From assembly GCF_002015075.1 (NCBI RefSeq), contig NZ_MUXZ01000021.1, positions 1 to 64,000 of the forward strand: DNA of 64,000 nucleotides. Reading direction: 5' to 3'. Below the pieces are notes generated by a model. That model was not told where the DNA came from. It saw nothing but the letters and a program-made list of their open reading frames with translations, and did not search any database. This document shows, piece by piece, positions 37,819 through 45,701 of the stretch. Position 1 is the stretch's first letter. Each line of letters opens with the position of its first letter. This DNA comes from Canicola haemoglobinophilus. Lineage in GTDB: Bacteria > Pseudomonadota > Gammaproteobacteria > Enterobacterales > Pasteurellaceae. The translations under genes and the position numbers were made by a program.

Positions 37819-40760
37819 CTATTGAATTTCTCCTACATTAACTGTTGCTTCCGAATGCTGATTACCTAAATTCACATTTTTACACTCTTCCCCATCAATA
37901 CAAACCTGTACATGAACATCTTTTTCATTTTCAACTGATTGTAAAGCCAACTCTGAACTTAATGTTGCTTGATTCTCGGCACTTTGTTGTGATTGATCTG
38001 TAGATAAATTTGTTGCTTGTACACCACTCAAACTATCCACCAAACGAGCTACTTGCTTATCGCTTAAATTTAATCTTTTGGTCGTTCCCGTAATGTTAGC
38101 TTCTTGCTGTTTATAAGTTCTCGGTCGCTCATAATAAGAAAAATCAGCGTTTTTGGTTTCAATCCCCAAATCTTTCGAACTGTAGTAGGCAGGTGCCCCA
38201 TTAGGAGCAATTATCGTTAAAGATAAGTTTTCAAATAACACTTTTGCTTTGGTTGCTGCCAAAGAGAAACCTGTATTGCCAAGCTCTGGGTAATCTGCGG
38301 TAATATCTACACCATTTTTGTATTTTTCAGGATCATAGCTATTTCCTAGATTCAAAATAGTCACTTTTAAATCATCTTTATCTTTCTCTCCGTGCCAGCG
38401 TGAATTACCGTTGGTACGTACGGTATAACCATCATCAGTCTTAATAAAAACACTACTTTTATTTTTACCGAGTAAATCGCCAACAAAGAACAATCCTGCG
38501 GCAGTACCGAATTTTTTATCAATTTTTGCCCCTCGAATATTCAAATGACTGTTATCTAACTGCGTATCACCATTAATACTCACTTTCGGGATAGTAGGAA
38601 ACTCACTATCATATTTCCAATTTTTAGCAAAATTCAAATTAATCGTTGAGTCTTTTAATCGAATATTTTTTGCCATTAAGTGTAAAAATCCATCATCAAT
38701 AGATAAATTAGAATTATTGATCTGAATAGTCGTTTCTAAATGTTTTCTATCTTGCTCTACAATCCAACTGTCTGTTACATCTAAAAATTCGCGGGCAATA
38801 TTGCTATCTAAATCAGATGTCGCTTTCCAACGACGACAACGCTCACAGTCTTGATCTTTTTCTGAACGAGAAATCCGCTCTTCAAGATCTTTTATGCCAT
38901 ATTCCCAACCTGTTTTTTTATTTTCAGCACCATACTTACGACTATTACCACCATGAAGGGATAAATTCATGCGCCCTTTATGTTCAACGTGATCAAAGTC
39001 TACTGTCTTAAAGCCCCCTGCAACAACAAAATCATCAATGTTACTGAGCGTTACATTCTTCAAACTCACATCAAAATAGCTACGTTGCTCATCTTCCGTA
39101 GAAGCAATATTTTGCACATAATCAACATTTCTGCCCGAACGTCCCAAACCGATTGAACCATTGCCTAAATCAATGGTGCTATCGCTAATTGAAATTTTTG
39201 CATTAGCAGTTTGTGGTACTTTATTTTTATAATCCGTCAGCTGTGCTAAAATCAGCAACCGTCCATTTTCAGATTTAATATTGGCATTTTTAAGATCAAT
39301 ACCACTGCCTGTGCTTAAAGATAATAAGCTATCAGTATTTTTAAAATGAGAAACATTGAAATGCCCCGTCCAATGGAAACCACCATAATTTATAGCACTT
39401 CCCGAAGTATCAGGCGTAGATTTAAGTTCACTCGTCCACTATTACCCAACATTGAGGCTAATGTATCGTTACTAATAAAATTCTCTGAATTTCCGACCGC
39501 ACTTCCTGTCGTACCTTGATCCCCAATATTGATTTTTCCAAGTAATTCAACATTGAATAAATTATCCTGACGATCAAGTCCACCACCACGATAAAAACTA
39601 TCTTCATTATGCTCACCACGAGCAAACTCTCCCTCAAAATGTAACTTATCGATTTTAATATTTGTTTCTTTCGCTAAGATTTTTGACCCTTTTTGTGATC
39701 TAATCTTCACTTGTTTTGAACCTGATTTTTCAGGAGAAGTAAAATCCAGTTTTTGCTGTGCATAAAGATCGCTTTTCGCTCCAAGCTCAATTTTAGATGC
39801 CGAAAGCGTGATTTTGCCATCTGTTGTCCGAGTCGCAGAAGTTGCTTTTACTAAACCATCGTTATTTACCGCCGTATCTAAGACTTGATTAACGCCTTGA
39901 GCAGTCAACTCAACATAGCCATTTTCCGCTATAATAGCTCCCTTATTTTCTATCAAACTTGCTAACGTATTTTTATCTAAATAGACACTGACTGATGTTC
40001 CTCTATCTCCGCCTAATTCAAGCTCAAAACTCTCACCAGAGGCTAGGATAATTTGTGCTGGAGTGCGGACGGTTTCGTTTACTTCTTGTTCTTCCCAACG
40101 ATAGCCGTAACTAGAATATAGTCCATCACATAAATAATCTTGTCCACCTGTACAAACTCTTTCTTTTCTAGTGGTAGTTTTCTCAAAATTCTTCGCTTTT
40201 AGCTCCCCTTCATTTTTGACTTTATCGCCAACAAAAACAATAAAGCCATTTTCGCCATCAGCATAAATTTTACCGCGATTGACAATTTCGCCCTCATTTT
40301 TATTCTTATCTTTATTAACTCGAACAAATTTCAGTTTGTTATTATCAAGTGCTTGAGCGTTTTCTAATTCTTTCGTTGTGGCTAAAATTGCACCAACGTT
40401 AACTTGAGAAGTTTCAGAGAAAATAACTCCATTGGGATTGGCTAAAAATACTCGACCATTAGCTTTTAATTTACCTTGAATTTGACTGGCGTTCCCCCCA
40501 TTGATGCGGTTATAAGCGATAGATCTTGCCGTAGGCTGTTTAAACTCCACAGTATTTTCTTTTCCAATGTCAAAACTATTCCATTCAATACTCACTTGTG
40601 GCGTTTTTTGAGTAATCGTCATTTGTGTATTTTGAGTTGCAAATTCAGCAGTCCCTGATTTAACGCTATGACCTTGTGGCAAAGTATTAGTATTGGCATA
40701 AGCAGAAGAACCAGCAAATAAGCCATAAATTGCTAAGCTAATTAAATTTAACCTATTCAT
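37819..40760 (-). pseudogene. hxuA: hemopexin-binding protein HxuA (TpsA), one frameshift
   Basis: HxuA is secreted by HxuB and strips heme from host hemopexin. The first part (40760 to 39390) has a signal peptide (MNRLNLISLAIYGLFAGSSAYA), the TPS secretion domain with ANPNGVIFSE, and then leaves frame; the rest (37819 to about 39420) continues in another frame with HxuA-like sequence (DDFVVAGGFK, APNGAPAYYSSKD). Adding one base in the short A run at 39421-39423 joins them as 980 residues. The C-terminal cysteine pair (VCIDGEECKN), which anchors such proteins, is kept. Either a real recent loss or an assembly error. Confidence 0.85.
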
Positions 40761-40769
40761 ATTTTCTCC

Positions 40770-42491
40770 TTAAAACGTTTTCACTAGCGATAACCAAAAT
40801 TGATTATTATCTGTATTTTTTAGTTTTTTACCGACAGGTGTTGCCCATATGAAATTCAAAGAGTAATTATTTACAACGGATAAATTAAACCCTAAGCCAA
40901 TACTTTGTAGGCTAACACTGTTATCTACGCTATCATCAAGTGATTTCGTATCTTTGTAATAAGATCCAAATCCAGCATCATAAAAAGCAGATGTTGTTAA
41001 AATACTTTCTTTAAATAAGGGAAGGTAATGTTTAATTTCTGTTTGCAAAATATGCCCTTTATCAACAGACGCAACACCCGACTGATATCCTCTTACACCA
41101 TAAAGCCCACCTAACAACATTTTTTGTGAACTGTCTAAATTTTTATCAGAAAATTGCCCATTAAGAGATAAATTTAATGCAAAAGATTTTGGCAAACTTT
41201 GCTCATGAGAAAAAGTATAGTTAAAAACGGTAAAACTTTGTTTAGGTTTAAAATTATCCGCTTGATATTGTGATTGTTCATTGGTGTGATTATTCTGATG
41301 TCCAAAGTTAATAGTTGCAGAGAAGTAGGAAACACCATTTTCGACAGAACGCCAAGAACCATAAACACCAAGACCGATTGAATTAACCTTACGTTTTTGC
41401 ACTAAACCAACCGCACTTTGTTTATCCGCTAAATTCTGATGATTAAAACTGACTTTAGTATTTAAACGAAAATGTGGCGTGCGAATACTAGGGTGGGAAA
41501 TATAAACACCTAACGTATTAGAATTACCATTGGCTTTTAACGCTTTGAAATTACCACCCAATTTATAATTCAAGTAATTACCAATAACACCTAATCTTGT
41601 GCCGTAACCATCAATCATTGCAGAATAATCTAAACGAGCACTGAATAAATTAGCATTATTTGATCCCAATAAATCCAATTTCAGCTCATCACCATATCCA
41701 AGCAAATTATTAGCATATGTTCCTGTGGATAAACGGTAGCCACCCGTATCTTTATTCCCCTGATTATCGAACATAGCATAACCGCCGAAACGCTTACTAT
41801 CTTGCAGAGAAATAACAAAATCAGTTGTTTCTTTTTGCTTACCCGCTTTAACAGACAAACTAGGCTCGATTCCTTGAATATCATTTAACAACAATGCTAA
41901 TTTTTCTAAATCATCTTTATATACATAAACGGCTTGATCAAAGGTAACATTGTTTATTCTTTCAACAAGTTTACTGTTCAATTTACTATTATTTTTGATC
42001 TCGGTATCACCTATTTTCCCTTTGATCACATAGAAATACACATTTCCATTATCAATTTCCTGTGGTGGCAGAATCGCTTTTGCGACAAGATAATTATGAG
42101 AACGATAATACTGCGTGATTTGTTCTGCCAATTGAGTTAAATCGTTTACAGAAATTGGCGTGTTGAGATAATGTTGGGTTAAAAAAGATAAATTTTCCTC
42201 GATTGGTTTTCCCTCTAAATCCAATAATGCAATATGTGCAAGGATAAATTTTACCGTGGTTTGTGAACTGCTCGCATGCGTCTGTAAATTGTTATTAAAC
42301 AATTCACCACTCGGTTTTACTTTTTCTGTTTGTAATTGCTGTTGTTTTAACTCTTGATTTAAAAAACCAGCATTAACCACTGGCGTTTTGGTAGCTGGAG
42401 CAACTAGAGCAACTTGTTGAGCATAAATATTAGTAGCAGTAATGTTTAAAAGTGCGGTAAATAAAAGAGAAAATTTCAAATCTATTTTCAT
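40770..42491 (-). CDS. hxuB: HxuA secretion pore HxuB (TpsB)
   Basis: HxuB is the two-partner secretion pore in the outer membrane that exports HxuA. The 573 residues have a signal peptide (MKIDLKFSLLFTALLNITATN), a POTRA region with YLVAKAILPPQEID (about residues 137-150), and a 16-strand barrel including GGLYGVRGYQSG, the family's conserved L6 motif. The C terminus ends in phenylalanine, as outer-membrane barrels do. It lies 9 bp ahead of hxuA in one operon and is divergent from hxuC. Confidence 0.92.
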   Translation of the reverse strand: MKIDLKFSLLFTALLNITATNIYAQQVALVAPATKTPVVNAGFLNQELKQQQLQTEKVKPSGELFNNNLQTHASSSQTTVKFILAHIALLDLEGKPIEENLSFLTQHYLNTPISVNDLTQLAEQITQYYRSHNYLVAKAILPPQEIDNGNVYFYVIKGKIGDTEIKNNSKLNSKLVERINNVTFDQAVYVYKDDLEKLALLLNDIQGIEPSLSVKAGKQKETTDFVISLQDSKRFGGYAMFDNQGNKDTGGYRLSTGTYANNLLGYGDELKLDLLGSNNANLFSARLDYSAMIDGYGTRLGVIGNYLNYKLGGNFKALKANGNSNTLGVYISHPSIRTPHFRLNTKVSFNHQNLADKQSAVGLVQKRKVNSIGLGVYGSWRSVENGVSYFSATINFGHQNNHTNEQSQYQADNFKPKQSFTVFNYTFSHEQSLPKSFALNLSLNGQFSDKNLDSSQKMLLGGLYGVRGYQSGVASVDKGHILQTEIKHYLPLFKESILTTSAFYDAGFGSYYKDTKSLDDSVDNSVSLQSIGLGFNLSVVNNYSLNFIWATPVGKKLKNTDNNQFWLSLVKTF

Positions 42492-42583
42492 AACCTTTCA
42501 GTATTTCCCTTAGAAGATGATGATTAAATAGACAACATCGTACCCGAAAAAGTAAATAAACAATTATTAATAACAAATTTAAA

Positions 42584-42610
42584 TTGAAAAAAAAAAAATA
42601 CTAGTATATT
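42584..42610 (+). promoter_or_regulatory. possible hxuC promoter with a 12-A tract in its spacer
   Basis: TTGAAA (42584-42589) and TATATT (42605-42610) are separated by 15 bp. Twelve consecutive A (42587-42598) run from the -35 box into the spacer. A change in tract length would change the spacing. It lies in the 173-bp divergent region between hxuB and hxuC. Confidence 0.45.
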
Positions 42611-42664
42611 CTTAAACAAATTCAGGTAGTTAGTTATTTAAATTTTCATTGGAGGGATTTGATA

Positions 42665-44887
42665 ATGAAGTTTTCCAAAGTTTACTTAGCACTATGCTTA
42701 ACCGTACCCACGGTTGCAAATGCGGCGGAAAAAAATACTATTCAATTAGAACAAATTAGCGTTAGTGCAACTCGCGATCCGAGTTCTTATGCACAAATAA
42801 CTAACAATATTAGCAAAATTGAAAGTAACACTCTTCGCCAAAAGCAACCTACCAGTGTCGCTGATGCGTTAAAAAATCTTGTCAACGTAGATATTGCTGG
42901 CGGGCAAAGAGCAATTGCACAAAAACCGTTAATTCGTGGTTTAAGCGGAAATCGTGTGGCACAAGTCATTGATGGTGTAAAGCAAAATTTTGATTTAGCC
43001 CATAGGGGGTCTTATTTCTTACCCGCCTCGTTGATTCAAGAAATTGAAGTGGTTAAAGGACCTGCCAGTACACTTTGGGGAAGTAGTGCTATAGGGGGTG
43101 TTGTAGCAATTAAAACGCCAAATGCGTTGGATTTATTAAAGAGCGGTGAAACGTCGGGGGTAAAACTACGCCAAGGCTATCAATCGGCAAATTCCCTTTC
43201 CGAAAGTGAAATTTCGGCTTATGCGGCAAACGATAAATTCGATGCGTTAATCAGCGGTTATTATAACGATGCCGATCAGTTGCGTTTAGCCCATGGCAAA
43301 AAGTTGCCTGATAGTGCTTATAGCCAAAAAGGGGGGTTAATTAAATTAGGTTGGCAAATTGATGAAGGGCAACGTTTAGAACTTTCACATCGGTTAAGCA
43401 AAGCAAAACAGACCGCACCTTCTAACAATGAAGCAATCAGTGAATTTACCAATGAGCAAATCAATCAATTAATTGCAGAGTTCCATAGAAATAATCCCCC
43501 CCCTCCAAGCCCACCATCTATGCCTGGTAAACCGCCTTCGTCTATGTTTAGCCCTGAATTGCAAGCATTTCTTAAAAAAACTATTGATTTTTACAACAGT
43601 ATCTCTTCTCGCTTAGGCTCTGTTAGCTATTTATCGGAGCAAAAAATTAGCGATCAAAGCACCGCACTTAACTATTATTTAACGCCTGAAAATAATCCTT
43701 ATGTCAATGCTCAAGCTACGTTATACCATAACCAAACGATAGAAAAAGAAAGTCGTGTGTTCAGCGGTTTGAAAGATGTAACAAAATTGACGACTCAAGG
43801 CATTAACTTGCGTAATAGTAGTTTCTTTGACCAGTTAAACCTTACTTACGGGGTCGATTATGCTCAAGACCATGCACAAACAGAGCGAGGAACTAACGCA
43901 AAAGATGGCAAATTCCGCCCCAACCCTTATGACGCAACCTCTCAAAGCACAGGTGTTTATTTAATCGCTCACTTACCTTTGTTCAATGAAAAAGTCATTT
44001 TTTCGCCGAGTATTCGTTACGATCATTTTAAATCTCAAAGTGCAAAGACAAAATACACTGAACACAATTGGTCAACCTCAGCCAATCTGACTTGGAAAGC
44101 AACAAATTGGTTAGATTTGACCGCTCTTTATAATGAAGCTTTCCGAGCCCCTTCTTTGCAAGAACGTTTTGTTAGCGGAGCACATTTTGGTCTCAATGGC
44201 AGCGGCGGTGGTGGCAATGGCGGTTTTCAGCAACAAAATGTATTTAAAGCCAATCCAAACCTTAAAGCGGAAATTGCTCAAAATAAAGAAATTACCGCAA
44301 GATTGCATGTTGATAATGTTTTTAGTCAAGATGATAAATTTCAATTGAGTACAACTTATTTCCAAAATGATGTGAAAGATTTTATTCAGTTAGAAGTGTT
44401 CAAAGAAATGCGTTTTGATCTTACTGAGTTTGTTCCAAAAATCTCACAATATCAAAACATTGCCAATGCTCGCCTGAGAGGTTTTGAATTAGAAACGCAA
44501 TATCAAACTAATCGCTTAGATTTAGCCTTTGGCTATGGACAAACTCGTGGCAAAGATAAAAATACACAACAATATCTATCCAATATTGCAGCTGATAAAT
44601 TCACTGTTGCGATCAATTATGAATTGGTTAAAGATAAATTTACGGTTGGTTCTCGAGTTAGTCATTATCGTCCACAGAATCGTGTGCCACAAAATCATGC
44701 TGTAACTTATGCTGGTTACACCCTGACAGATATTAGTGCAACCTATGCGCCACTCAAAGGTGAATGGAGCAATTTACGCATCGATTTTGCAATCGAAAAC
44801 TTATTTGATAAAAAATACCAACCAGCCTTTAGTTTAATAGAAGGTAGCGGTAGAAATGTTAAACTAAGTCTTGGTTACCGTTTCTAA
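42665..44887 (+). CDS. hxuC: TonB-dependent heme/hemopexin receptor HxuC
   Basis: HxuC takes up heme released from hemopexin by HxuA through the outer membrane. From ATG at 42665 (GGAGGG upstream) the 740 residues show a signal peptide (MKFSKVYLALCLTVPTVANA), a plug domain with TonB-box region (IQLEQISVSATRDPS) and RGLSGNRVAQVIDGVKQNFD, and a 22-strand barrel ending in phenylalanine (SLGYRF). Compared with HxuC as I recall it, there is a proline-rich loop (NPPPPSPPSMPGKPPSS) coded partly by a C8 tract, and a glycine loop (GSGGGGNGGF). In H. influenzae hxuC is in line with hxuBA; here it is divergent. Confidence 0.9.
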   Translation: MKFSKVYLALCLTVPTVANAAEKNTIQLEQISVSATRDPSSYAQITNNISKIESNTLRQKQPTSVADALKNLVNVDIAGGQRAIAQKPLIRGLSGNRVAQVIDGVKQNFDLAHRGSYFLPASLIQEIEVVKGPASTLWGSSAIGGVVAIKTPNALDLLKSGETSGVKLRQGYQSANSLSESEISAYAANDKFDALISGYYNDADQLRLAHGKKLPDSAYSQKGGLIKLGWQIDEGQRLELSHRLSKAKQTAPSNNEAISEFTNEQINQLIAEFHRNNPPPPSPPSMPGKPPSSMFSPELQAFLKKTIDFYNSISSRLGSVSYLSEQKISDQSTALNYYLTPENNPYVNAQATLYHNQTIEKESRVFSGLKDVTKLTTQGINLRNSSFFDQLNLTYGVDYAQDHAQTERGTNAKDGKFRPNPYDATSQSTGVYLIAHLPLFNEKVIFSPSIRYDHFKSQSAKTKYTEHNWSTSANLTWKATNWLDLTALYNEAFRAPSLQERFVSGAHFGLNGSGGGGNGGFQQQNVFKANPNLKAEIAQNKEITARLHVDNVFSQDDKFQLSTTYFQNDVKDFIQLEVFKEMRFDLTEFVPKISQYQNIANARLRGFELETQYQTNRLDLAFGYGQTRGKDKNTQQYLSNIAADKFTVAINYELVKDKFTVGSRVSHYRPQNRVPQNHAVTYAGYTLTDISATYAPLKGEWSNLRIDFAIENLFDKKYQPAFSLIEGSGRNVKLSLGYRF

Positions 44888-44906
44888 CCAAAATTAAATT
44901 CACAAC

Positions 44907-44938
44907 AAAAAACCTTGTAAAATTTTACAAGGTTTTTT
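44907..44938. terminator. bidirectional terminator between hxuC and rlmB
   Basis: AACCTTGTAAAA pairs with TTTTACAAGGTT as a perfect palindrome flanked by A and T runs, between convergent genes. Confidence 0.88.
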
Positions 44939-44955
44939 TACTTTTTCTGTTTAGC

Positions 44956-45699
44956 TTAAGCATAGACTTGTAATCTTTGTCGCACAATTTCAAATAAACA
45001 AACTCCTGTGGCAACAGAAACATTTAATGAAGAAACCGAACCAGCCATAGGAATACTAATTAATTGATCGCAAGTTTCACGTGTTAAACGGCGCATTCCA
45101 TCGCCTTCCGCCCCCATTACTAATGCTAAACCACCTGTCAATTTTGCTTCATATAAGGTTGCAGTCGCCTCGCCTGCGGTACCCACTACCCAAATGTTAT
45201 GTTGTTGTAGATTGCGTAAAGTGCGGGCTAAATTTGTTACACGAATAAGTGGCACAACCTCTGCTGCCCCACAAGCGACTTTACGAGCAACAGAAGTGAG
45301 TTGTGCGGATTTATCTTTAGGCACAATTACTGCACAAACGCCTGCCGCATCTGCCGAACGCAAGCAAGCTCCTAGATTGTGTGGATCTGTTATTCCATCA
45401 AGCACTAGCAATAATGGATCTGTTTGTGTTTGTAAGATGTAATCTAAGTCGTTTTCATTCCGCTCTTTTGCAGGTTGAATTTTTGCAATAATTCCTTGAT
45501 GCACTTCGCCATTAGCTTTTTTATCCAAGGCATCACGGTTCAAAAATTGTACACTTATACCTAAATTATAAAGTTCATTTAACACAGGCTGTAAGCGTTT
45601 ATCCTCTCGCCCTTTTAATACATAGACTTCGATCAAACGCTCCGAGGCGTTTGCTAAAAATGCTTGTACTGCATGAATACCATAAATACTTTCTGCCAT
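44956..45699 (-). CDS. rlmB: 23S rRNA (guanosine-2'-O-)-methyltransferase RlmB
   Basis: RlmB methylates G2251 in the 23S rRNA P loop. The 247 residues have an N-terminal L30e-like substrate domain (AESIYGIHAVQAFL) and a C-terminal SPOUT knot with LVLDGITDPHNLGACLRSAD, VMGAEGDGMRRLT and SVSSLNVSVATGVCLFE. It starts 2 bp past the stop of the RNase R gene, so the two are co-expressed, the usual gamma-proteobacterial pair. Confidence 0.96.
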   Translation of the reverse strand: MAESIYGIHAVQAFLANASERLIEVYVLKGREDKRLQPVLNELYNLGISVQFLNRDALDKKANGEVHQGIIAKIQPAKERNENDLDYILQTQTDPLLLVLDGITDPHNLGACLRSADAAGVCAVIVPKDKSAQLTSVARKVACGAAEVVPLIRVTNLARTLRNLQQHNIWVVGTAGEATATLYEAKLTGGLALVMGAEGDGMRRLTRETCDQLISIPMAGSVSSLNVSVATGVCLFEIVRQRLQVYA

Positions 45700-45701
45700 G
45701 G

